A stretch of DNA of 7,607 nt from Acidimicrobiales bacterium (lineage in GTDB: Bacteria > Actinomycetota > Acidimicrobiia > Acidimicrobiales > Ilumatobacteraceae), in the NCBI GenBank assembly GCA_030833305.1, contig JAURHL010000089.1:1-7607 (forward strand). The letters run 5' to 3'. The stretch's first letter is position 1, and each line of letters starts with the position of its first letter. Both the position numbers and the translations under genes were made by a program. This document shows positions 1-5,476 of this stretch, piece by piece. The notes under the pieces are model-generated. The model had not been told where the DNA came from, searched no databases, and saw nothing but the letters and a program-made list of their open reading frames with translations.

Positions 1-909
1 GAGGAGGCTCACGCGCGTGGTTACTCCGGGCTGAGCACGCATTCGAACTTCGCGGAGGATTACAACATCCTGCAGACCACACGCGACGAGTACGTCATCG
101 GAGACATTCGACGCGCGCTCGAGGGTGCCGGGATTCCGGTGGAGTTCTCCAAGGGCGAAGCCGGTCGCGGTCAGCACGAGATCAACCTGTCGTATTCGAC
201 CGCGCTCGAGATGGCCGATCGCAATCACATCTACAAGAACGCCGCCAAGGAGATCGCCGCCACTCACGGACGTTCGGTCACCTTCATGGCCAAGCCGTCC
301 ATGTCCGATGTCGGCTCGTCGTGTCACGTTCACGCCAGTCTGTGGTCGCTCGACGGAGCGACGGCGTTGTTCGCGGACCACCACGGCGAGCACGGCGCGA
401 GCGAGCTGTTCCGTCGATTCGTGGCCGGTCAGATCGCCACCGCCCGCGACTTCTCGTTGCTGTGGGGGCCGACCGTCAACAGCTACCGACGGTTCAAGCC
501 CGGTTCCTGGGCGCCGACGGGGGTGGGTTGGGGCATCGACAACCGCACCGTGGGCTTCCGCAAAGTGGGCCACGGTTCGTCGACCCGCGTGGAGAATCGC
601 ATCCCGGGGGCCGACGCGGTGAGCTATCTGGTGTTCGCGGGCACGATCGCCGGGGGCCTGTATGGGATCAGGCACGAACTGGACCCCGGCGCGCCGTTCG
701 AAGGCAACGGGTACGAGGACCGCAACGTCGGGCGCATTCCGTGGAACCTTCCCGACGCCATCGAGTTGTGGCGACACAGTGCCATCGCGCGGGAATGCTT
801 CGGAGACGAAGTGCACCACTGGATCCTGCGTTCGGCCGAGGCCGAGTGGGAAGACTTCAACGACACCGTCACCGACTGGGAACTGAAGCGTTACTTCGAG
901 CGCATCTGA
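1..909 (+). CDS. Glutamine synthetase family protein, C-terminal 302 residues (5' truncated by window)
   Basis: The frame is open from base 1 to TGA at 907-909, so the start and the N-terminal beta-grasp domain lie outside the window. GS enzymes join glutamate to ammonia or an amine using ATP. Visible catalytic-domain landmarks, in fragment numbering: GEAGRGQHE at 52-60, with metal-ligand glutamates E53 and E60; HVH at 109-111 within the usual KP...GSSCHVH block; NSYRRFKPG at 160-168; NR at 181-182; RVENR at 196-200. The tail VTDWELKRYFERI is typical of GlnA4/PuuA-like proteins. The segment that carries the adenylylation tyrosine in GS-I (NLYDLP) reads GRIPWNLP, with no tyrosine. This fits a gamma-glutamyl-amine ligase (polyamine, ethanolamine or aniline type) better than the housekeeping enzyme, but the substrate is inference. 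The 3' end overlaps the opposing gene by 19 bp. Confidence 0.93.
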   Translation, partial: EEAHARGYSGLSTHSNFAEDYNILQTTRDEYVIGDIRRALEGAGIPVEFSKGEAGRGQHEINLSYSTALEMADRNHIYKNAAKEIAATHGRSVTFMAKPSMSDVGSSCHVHASLWSLDGATALFADHHGEHGASELFRRFVAGQIATARDFSLLWGPTVNSYRRFKPGSWAPTGVGWGIDNRTVGFRKVGHGSSTRVENRIPGADAVSYLVFAGTIAGGLYGIRHELDPGAPFEGNGYEDRNVGRIPWNLPDAIELWRHSAIARECFGDEVHHWILRSAEAEWEDFNDTVTDWELKRYFERI

Positions 910-1676
910 ACCGTGGCGATCACCGGCAGGTGATCCGATCGTCGCGTCCATGACTCATCGGGATCGGGAACCTCCGCCCGCACGACCGCCCAGTGGCGAG
1001 GCACGAGAACGTGGTCGAGTCGTTGATGCGGTGTCGGTGTCGGATTGGTGAGACCGTTGCGTGAACGCGCGGTCGTCGCCGTCCACGCGTCGTGCAACAA
1101 TTCGCCCGCGAGCGCGTCGACCACGGCGGGCTCACGATGGTCGTTCAGGTCGCCTACCACCACGGCGGGTGAGTCGTGTCGGTGAAGGTGTCGGTGATTC
1201 TCGTGGTCGCACTGGTGCACCAGACCCCCGCGAATCAACCCATGCAGTTGGTGAGCCTGACGAACGCGCTCATCGGCGTCATCGCCGGAAGCCAGATGTG
1301 TGTCGACGAATTCGAAGCAACCATCGGGGTGTTCGATCGTGGCCCACGTCGCGACCCGACGCCGGTAGTCCGAACGCGGCCGGGGTCCGCCCAATTCGGC
1401 GTCACCGTCGTGGAGGACGGGCCAGCGCGAGAGGATCGCCAGGCCTTCGGCGAAGCGGGGGAGGAGTCGCGAGTAGCCGTTGTGTTTGAACGTCCAGATG
1501 CAGTGCAGTCCGAGAGCCTCCGAGAGGTGGCGGGCTTGGTGTCGGCGCACCTCTTGAAGCCCGATCACGTCGACGTCTAGAGCGTCGATGGTCGCGGCGA
1601 GATCGTCGAGGTCCGGGCGCATGGCACCGTGAATGTTCCACGTCGCGACTCGCAACTCGGAACGATGGTCGATCAT
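891..1676 (-). CDS. Endonuclease/exonuclease/phosphatase (EEP) family hydrolase, 261 aa
   Basis: Metal-dependent phosphoesterase fold shared by exonuclease III, DNase I and sphingomyelinases. All family motifs are present in order: TWNIHG with N14, LQEV with E42, DTH with H127, GDLND with D176 and N178, LDH with D221, and the terminal SDH with D248 and H249. Catalysis is therefore probably intact. The substrate (nucleic acid, phospholipid or other phosphodiester) cannot be told. No signal peptide or membrane segment is seen, so it is probably cytoplasmic. I chose ATG at 1676 because the next in-frame start, GTG at 1715, adds 13 residues with no domain content and crosses the putative promoter of the divergent gene. 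No clear Shine-Dalgarno sequence precedes 1676. An unusual His-rich stretch (residues 154-167) lies between the DTH and GDLND motifs. It converges with the GS-like gene. Confidence 0.88.
   Translation of the reverse strand: MIDHRSELRVATWNIHGAMRPDLDDLAATIDALDVDVIGLQEVRRHQARHLSEALGLHCIWTFKHNGYSRLLPRFAEGLAILSRWPVLHDGDAELGGPRPRSDYRRRVATWATIEHPDGCFEFVDTHLASGDDADERVRQAHQLHGLIRGGLVHQCDHENHRHLHRHDSPAVVVGDLNDHREPAVVDALAGELLHDAWTATTARSRNGLTNPTPTPHQRLDHVLVPRHWAVVRAEVPDPDESWTRRSDHLPVIATVQMRSK
918..935. terminator. Candidate hairpin after the GS-like gene
   Basis: Perfect 7-bp inverted repeat GATCACC / GGTGATC around a 4-nt loop (GGCA), beginning 8 nt after the GS-like stop codon. There is no U-tract downstream. 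It lies inside the opposing EEP coding region, over the SDHLPVI codons, so part of the pattern may be protein-driven. Its position suits termination of the + strand gene. Confidence 0.35.
1173..1217 (-). other. His-rich segment within the EEP hydrolase
   Basis: Residues 154-168 of the 261-aa protein contain six histidines (154, 158, 161, 163, 165, 167), a cysteine (156) and acidic residues, with an HxHxHxH core. The segment sits between two catalytic motifs, where EEP proteins usually have a variable loop. It may bind a metal; this is inference. Confidence 0.6.
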
Positions 1677-1681
1677 GCACT

Positions 1682-1687
1682 TAGTCT
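1682..1687 (+). promoter_or_regulatory. Putative -10 element (TAGTCT) for the SDR gene
   Basis: TAGTCT fits the actinobacterial TANNNT -10 consensus and lies 48 nt before the SDR ATG, in the 59-bp divergent gap. No convincing -35 box is seen at the usual spacing. An identical hexamer precedes the Rieske gene at 4192. The element is only 5 bp from the start codon of the divergent EEP gene. Confidence 0.4.
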
Positions 1688-1725
1688 TGCCGGTCGCCCG
1701 GGAAGTAGCGTGCACGACCGAGCAC

Positions 1726-1731
1726 GAGGAG
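1726..1731 (+). promoter_or_regulatory. Ribosome binding site of the SDR gene
   Basis: GAGGAG with a 4-nt spacer before ATG at 1736. It supports this start. Confidence 0.65.
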
Positions 1732-1735
1732 CATC

Positions 1736-2506
1736 ATGGGACGTTTGACGGGGAAGGTGGCGTTGATCACGGGCGGGTCGTCCGGGCTCGGCCGAGTCGG
1801 AGCGGAGCTCTTCGCCCGCGAGGGTGCCATGGTTGTCGTGGCCGACGTGGTCGACGGCGACGACGTGGTGGACGCGATCGACGCGGCCGGTGGTGAGGCC
1901 ACGTTCGTGCGGTGCGACGTGAGCGACGAATCCTCGGTGGAGGCCGCGGTGGCACATGCCGTGGAAACTTTCGGCGGGTTGCACGTGCTGTACAACAACG
2001 CGGGCGTGATGCTCAGCGAGGACGACGGCCCCACCAACACCTCGGTGGACACCTACCAACGCACCATGGACATCAACGTGAAGGGCGTTCTGCTCGGATG
2101 TCGCTATGCGATCCCGGCGATGCTCGATTCCGGTGGCGGATCCATCGTGAACGTGGCCAGTTTCGTGGCTCACATGGGTGCCGCCACGCCGCAGGTGGCC
2201 TACACGGCATCCAAAGGTGCGGTTCTGGCGATGACCCGCGAGATCGCCGTGATTTACGCCCGACGAGGCATTCGGGCCAATTCGCTGTGTCCCGGTCCGA
2301 TCATGACGCCGATGTTGGCCAAGTTCCTCAGCGACGATGCGAAGCGAAATCGCCGGCTCGTGCACATCCCGATGGGGCGTTTCGGTGACCCGATCGAGAT
2401 CGCCAACGGAGCGTTGTTCCTGGCGTCCGACGAGAGCAGTTGGATGACGGGTCAGTCGCTCATCATCGACGGTGGAATCACCGCCGCGTACGTCACCCCG
2501 GAGTGA
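1736..2506 (+). CDS. Short-chain dehydrogenase/reductase (classical SDR), 256 aa
   Basis: NAD(P)-dependent oxidoreductase that interconverts an alcohol and a ketone in the cytoplasm. The Rossmann cofactor motif TGGSSGLG covers residues 12-19. An aspartate (D37) at the end of the second beta strand suggests NAD(H) preference. NNAG is at 87-90. The catalytic tetrad is complete: N114, S142, Y156 and K160 (YTASK). The PGPIMTPM segment follows at 186-193. The C-terminal SLIIDGGIT is the standard SDR ending, and the length is normal for a classical SDR. The ATG has a good ribosome binding site. The gene stands alone between divergent EEP and convergent VOC genes, 4 bp from the latter's stop. It could dehydrogenate an alcohol or diol made by the nearby catabolic genes, but this is inference from proximity. 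Confidence 0.95.
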   Translation: MGRLTGKVALITGGSSGLGRVGAELFAREGAMVVVADVVDGDDVVDAIDAAGGEATFVRCDVSDESSVEAAVAHAVETFGGLHVLYNNAGVMLSEDDGPTNTSVDTYQRTMDINVKGVLLGCRYAIPAMLDSGGGSIVNVASFVAHMGAATPQVAYTASKGAVLAMTREIAVIYARRGIRANSLCPGPIMTPMLAKFLSDDAKRNRRLVHIPMGRFGDPIEIANGALFLASDESSWMTGQSLIIDGGITAAYVTPE

Positions 2507-2510
2507 CGAT

Positions 2511-3170
2511 CTAGGACAGGATCACCGGCCCGTTGGCGGTGAGGATCTCGACGTTGATCGCGGCGTGGTCCGCGTAGTTGAGCGAGATCATCGACTCCTC
2601 GTCGCCCAGCACCGATTCGTCGCTCACCGCCGAGAGCATCATGTCGATGGACCGTGGTTGGGGATGATGCAGGTCGAGGCGGACCAAGGTGCCGCCCACT
2701 TGGAGTCCGTGGGTGGGGTGCTCGGTGCGACCCCAATCGATGAAGAACGGCAAGACCCCGTTCTCGGGCAGAGCACCCAAGGTCAACGTCCATTCGATCA
2801 ACACTCCATCGAGGCGTTGACGACTCATGGGCAAGATGTCACCGGGATCGAAGCCGGCCTCGCGCGCGGCGATCACGATCTCGGGCAACGGTCGGCGTGG
2901 TGCCGCGCACCAGGCGACGAGGGTGGCGCGTTCGAGGGTGTCCACCCCGAACGGACGGGGGAAATCGGGTGCCGGCTGCGCGGGGTCGGGGCCGACGATC
3001 TCCAGATAGGTGCGCTCGCCCAGACCGAGCAGAGCATTGAAGGTTCCGAGGCCCACGTGAGCGCCGCCTGGTTGAGGGGCGACCCCGAATCGGGCCTCGA
3101 TGTCGGCCACGGTTCCCGCCAGGTCGGGGGTGGCGTACACCAGGTGGTCGATGTGCAGGTGCTTGCTCAT
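2511..3170 (-). CDS. VOC/glyoxalase-like domain protein (Glyoxalase_3-like), 219 aa
   Basis: The N-terminal HIDHLVYATPDLAGTVADIE and GLGTFNALLGLGERTYLEIVGPD (residues 39-62) are typical of the glyoxalase-like domain in the vicinal-oxygen-chelate superfamily. PFFIDWG at 141-147 is also family-typical. Candidate metal ligands are H9, H38 and E57. VOC proteins include lyases, dioxygenases and binding proteins, and the exact reaction is unknown here. The gene converges on the SDR with a 4-bp gap. The chosen ATG at 3170-3168 has no Shine-Dalgarno sequence of its own at normal distance. The strong GGAGGT upstream is 20 nt away and is placed instead for an ATG that opens only a three-codon ORF. If one base is missing here, the true protein would begin MDNLI-like at 3184. 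Confidence 0.87.
   Translation of the reverse strand: MSKHLHIDHLVYATPDLAGTVADIEARFGVAPQPGGAHVGLGTFNALLGLGERTYLEIVGPDPAQPAPDFPRPFGVDTLERATLVAWCAAPRRPLPEIVIAAREAGFDPGDILPMSRQRLDGVLIEWTLTLGALPENGVLPFFIDWGRTEHPTHGLQVGGTLVRLDLHHPQPRSIDMMLSAVSDESVLGDEESMISLNYADHAAINVEILTANGPVILS
2522..2542. terminator. Candidate hairpin after the SDR gene
   Basis: TCACC / GGTGA arms (5 bp), continued after one bulged G by GCC / GGC around a CGTT loop. It starts 15 nt past the SDR stop, inside the 3' end of the convergent VOC gene. There is no U-tract. Together with base 2520 it includes the 10-mer GATCACCGGC, also found in the hairpin at 918. Confidence 0.3.
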
Positions 3171-3172
3171 GA

Positions 3173-3196
3173 TCAGTTGTCCATGTTGGCACCTCC
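3173..3196 (-). promoter_or_regulatory. Three-codon leader ORF (Met-Asp-Asn-stop) with strong SD before the VOC gene
   Basis: On the - strand, GGAGGT (3196-3191) is followed after 6 nt by ATG GAC AAC TGA (3184-3173), then TC and the VOC ATG at 3170. The best ribosome binding site here therefore serves a minimal ORF whose stop lies 2 nt before the VOC start. Either ribosomes terminate and reinitiate at the VOC ATG, or a single-base deletion has separated the native start from the gene. Confidence 0.5.
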
Positions 3197-3211
3197 GCGC
3201 CTGCCAAACTC

Positions 3212-4153
3212 GTGATCGTGCCCGAAACCTCTCGTCCCGCCCCCGAAGACGCCACCGGCCCCATCCCCGTGATCGGAACCGGTCCGCGCGTCGCGTTTCT
3301 CGGTCTCGGTGTCATGGGAGCGCCCATGGCCGGACATCTGTCGAAAGCGGACTATCGCATCACGGTGTACAACCGCACGGCGAAGAAGGCTCTGGCGTGG
3401 GTGGCCCTGCATCGTGGTCTGGCCAAGCCGACGCCGGTGGAAGCGGTGGAGGACGCCGAGGTTGTGATGCTTTGCGTGGGCAACGACGACGACGTGCGCA
3501 GCGTGGTGCTCGGTCCGAACGGGGCGTTGGCCGGCATGAAGCCCGGTTCGATCCTCGTCGATCACACCACGGCCTCGGCCGACGTGGCCCGTGAGATCGC
3601 CGCCGCCTGCGCCGAGCGCGGGGTCGGTTTCGTCGACGCACCGGTGTCGGGTGGTCAGGCCGGTGCACAGAACGGCGCGCTCACCGTGATGTGCGGTTGC
3701 GACGACCCGGCGGTGTTCGAGAAAGTCAAGGTGGTCATCGCTCCCTACTCGCGCGCGTGCGAATTGTTGGGCGGTGTGGGCTCGGGGCAGTTGGCCAAGA
3801 TGGTGAACCAGATCTGCATCGCCGGGGTGGTGCAAGGGTTGGCCGAGGGCATCAACTTCGCCCAGCGAGCCGGACTCGACGTGGAGAAGTTGGTAGGTGT
3901 CATCGGCAAGGGTGCGGCTCAGAGCTGGCAAATGGACAATCGCGCCGGCACGATGGCCAAGGGCGAGTTCGAGTTCGGATTCGCCGTGGAATGGATGCGC
4001 AAGGATCTGGGCATCTGCCTCGACGAAGCGCAGCGGAACGGTGCCCGCCTGCCGATGACCGCGCTCGTGGATCAGTTCTACGCGCAGGTGATGGCCCGTG
4101 GTGGGCGTCGCTGGGACACCAGCAGCCTCGTCCACCTGCTCCAGAACGATTGA
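3212..4153 (+). CDS. 3-hydroxyisobutyrate dehydrogenase / beta-hydroxyacid dehydrogenase family, 313 aa
   Basis: NAD(P)-dependent oxidation of a beta-hydroxyacid to the semialdehyde or keto acid, or the reverse reduction as in tartronate semialdehyde and succinic semialdehyde reductases. The dinucleotide motif GLGVMGAPMAG covers residues 31-41. N54-R55-T56 after the second strand suggests NADP(H). The substrate motif DAPVSGG is at 142-148. The catalytic lysine is K196 in GQLAKMVNQ, and KDLGICLDEA is at 264-273. The C-terminal helical domain is complete. Start choice is uncertain: GTG at 3212 and GTG at 3218 both give a Pro-rich extension of about 25 residues before the Rossmann fold, while GTG at 3269 gives a compact N terminus. 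None has a clear Shine-Dalgarno sequence, so a leaderless message is possible. The exact substrate is unknown. Confidence 0.92.
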   Translation: MIVPETSRPAPEDATGPIPVIGTGPRVAFLGLGVMGAPMAGHLSKADYRITVYNRTAKKALAWVALHRGLAKPTPVEAVEDAEVVMLCVGNDDDVRSVVLGPNGALAGMKPGSILVDHTTASADVAREIAAACAERGVGFVDAPVSGGQAGAQNGALTVMCGCDDPAVFEKVKVVIAPYSRACELLGGVGSGQLAKMVNQICIAGVVQGLAEGINFAQRAGLDVEKLVGVIGKGAAQSWQMDNRAGTMAKGEFEFGFAVEWMRKDLGICLDEAQRNGARLPMTALVDQFYAQVMARGGRRWDTSSLVHLLQND

Positions 4154-4172
4154 CGGGACATCTCCATCCCGT
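4153..4172 (+). terminator. Candidate hairpin overlapping the dehydrogenase stop codon
   Basis: ACGGGA / TCCCGT, a perfect 6-bp stem with an 8-nt loop, starts at the last base of the TGA stop and is followed by a mildly T-rich TTCGTT. It lies between the dehydrogenase and the -10-like element at 4192, so it could insulate the downstream operon. No long U-tract is present. Confidence 0.35.
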
Positions 4173-4191
4173 TCGTTCGAAGGCCAGCATC

Positions 4192-4197
4192 TAGTCT
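4192..4197 (+). promoter_or_regulatory. Putative -10 element (TAGTCT) of the Rieske operon
   Basis: TAGTCT matches TANNNT and ends 21 nt before ATG 4219, predicting a transcript start near 4204. No recognisable -35 box is present. It is identical to the element before the SDR gene at 1682. Confidence 0.4.
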
Positions 4198-4218
4198 GAG
4201 GTCGGAACGGGGGTTCTC

Positions 4219-5472
4219 ATGAGCACGGAGACACGCGAAGAATCGGGAGGCGCGCCGGTGAACACGCCGCGTCGCCGTCTGTTGCAGATGGCCGAGCGCA
4301 CGATCGCTCACAACAAGGCCGGCACCACGCACCTCACCGAGTCGACCTCCACCATCCCGGTCTCCAACTACTTCGACCCCGAGCGTTGGCGTCGCGAGGT
4401 GGACCTGATCTTCAAGCGCGTGCCGCTGTTGTTGGCCACCAGCGCCGAGATCAAGCAGGCCAACACCTACAAGGCCATCGAGGTGGCCGGAATGCCGGTC
4501 CTGATCGTGCGTGGCGCCGACGGCTTGGTGCGGGCCTTCGTCAACATGTGCAGTCATCGCGGTGCGATGTTGGTGGACGAGGGCGTGGGCGAAGCCCGAC
4601 GTTTCGCCTGTCCGTATCACAACTGGGTCTACGACCAACAGGGTGATCTGGTCGGAATGTTCAAGCCGGACGACTTCGGCTCCGTCGACACGTCCTGCCT
4701 CGGCCTCACCAGCCTGCCGGTGACCGAGCGCGCGGGATTGGTGTGGGTCACCTTGAACCCCACGTCCACGCTCGACTCCGACGCGTTCTTCGCCGGGTAC
4801 GACGAGCTGTTGGAGTTCTGCCACTTCGCCGACATGAACCATTTCGGTTCGCGCCGTCTGGTCGGTCCGAACTGGAAGGTGTCCTTCGACGGATACGTCG
4901 ACTTCTACCACCTGCCGATTCTGCACAAGAACACTTTCGGTCCCGAGTTCCCGTGCGATGCGCTCTTCCATCGCGTCGGTCCGCACCAACGCGTCACCGG
5001 ACCGCGCGGACACTGGGCGAAGTTGGAGAGTCGTCCGCAGGACGAATGGCCGGACTCCATCCTCACCGGTGGTGTCTGGAGCATCTTCCCGCACGCGTCA
5101 ATCGCCGGCTTCGACGTGGAGGAACACAAGGTCTACCAAGTGGCGCGCATCTTCCCCGGCGCGAACCCCGAGGAGTCGATCACCTATCTGGACTTCATCT
5201 CCACCGCCCCCAAGACCCCCGAATTCGTGGAGCTGATCGACAAGCAGATCGCGTTCCTGGAGATGGTGGTGCGCGACGAGGATTACGCCACCGGATTGAA
5301 GATCCAGCGCACGGTGAAAACCGGCGCCAAGACCGAGTTCATCTTCGGTCGCAACGAGGGTGGCGCTCAGTACGTGCACGGTTGGTTGGACGAGATCCTG
5401 GCCACCGCGGACGCGGATCTCTCGGATTTGTTCCGGCGGGGCATCGACGTCGCCCGCATCGTGAACCCCTGA
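4219..5472 (+). CDS. Rieske [2Fe-2S] aromatic-ring-hydroxylating oxygenase, alpha (catalytic) subunit, 417 aa
   Basis: Non-haem iron oxygenase that uses O2 and electrons from partner proteins to hydroxylate, or oxidatively demethylate, an organic substrate. The Rieske domain spans roughly residues 47-160, with cluster ligands C111-x-H113 and C131-x2-H134 (CSHR...CPYH). The catalytic domain has the mononuclear-iron histidines H231 and H236 in VDFYHLPILH, with bridging D228 at the usual minus-three position. A C-terminal acidic residue in RDEDY (probably D355) is the likely third ligand. The length is normal for an alpha subunit. Two starts are plausible: ATG 4219 behind a weak G-run, or GTG 4258 with GGGAGG (4245-4250) 7 nt upstream, giving 404 aa and losing no domain residues. 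No beta subunit, ferredoxin or reductase lies nearby, so electrons must come from elsewhere. It probably heads an operon with the next two genes. Confidence 0.95.
   Translation: MSTETREESGGAPVNTPRRRLLQMAERTIAHNKAGTTHLTESTSTIPVSNYFDPERWRREVDLIFKRVPLLLATSAEIKQANTYKAIEVAGMPVLIVRGADGLVRAFVNMCSHRGAMLVDEGVGEARRFACPYHNWVYDQQGDLVGMFKPDDFGSVDTSCLGLTSLPVTERAGLVWVTLNPTSTLDSDAFFAGYDELLEFCHFADMNHFGSRRLVGPNWKVSFDGYVDFYHLPILHKNTFGPEFPCDALFHRVGPHQRVTGPRGHWAKLESRPQDEWPDSILTGGVWSIFPHASIAGFDVEEHKVYQVARIFPGANPEESITYLDFISTAPKTPEFVELIDKQIAFLEMVVRDEDYATGLKIQRTVKTGAKTEFIFGRNEGGAQYVHGWLDEILATADADLSDLFRRGIDVARIVNP
4245..4250 (+). promoter_or_regulatory. Strong internal SD suggesting GTG 4258 as the Rieske start
   Basis: GGGAGG lies 7 nt before the in-frame GTG at 4258-4260 and is a better ribosome binding site than the G-run preceding ATG 4219. 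It makes the shorter 404-aa form a real alternative. Confidence 0.4.
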
Positions 5473-5476
5473 CGTC

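Noticed and set aside
1061..1580. + strand open frames within the EEP region
   Set aside because: They lack domains and lie opposite a - strand gene with all six EEP motifs intact.
1677..1715. GTG 1715 as the EEP start
   Set aside because: It adds 13 residues without homology and runs over the putative SDR promoter. ATG 1676 places the TWNIHG motif at the usual short distance from the start.
3173..4135. 320-codon open frame on the - strand opposite the hydroxyacid dehydrogenase
   Set aside because: It is His/Gly/Arg-rich with no recognisable domain and lies fully antisense to a gene with complete catalytic motifs. Such long antisense frames are usual in high-GC coding DNA.
4078..5094. 338-codon open frame on the - strand opposite the Rieske gene
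   Set aside because: No domain is recognisable, the composition is typical of an antisense shadow, and it covers the Rieske cluster and iron-ligand codons of a clear + strand gene.
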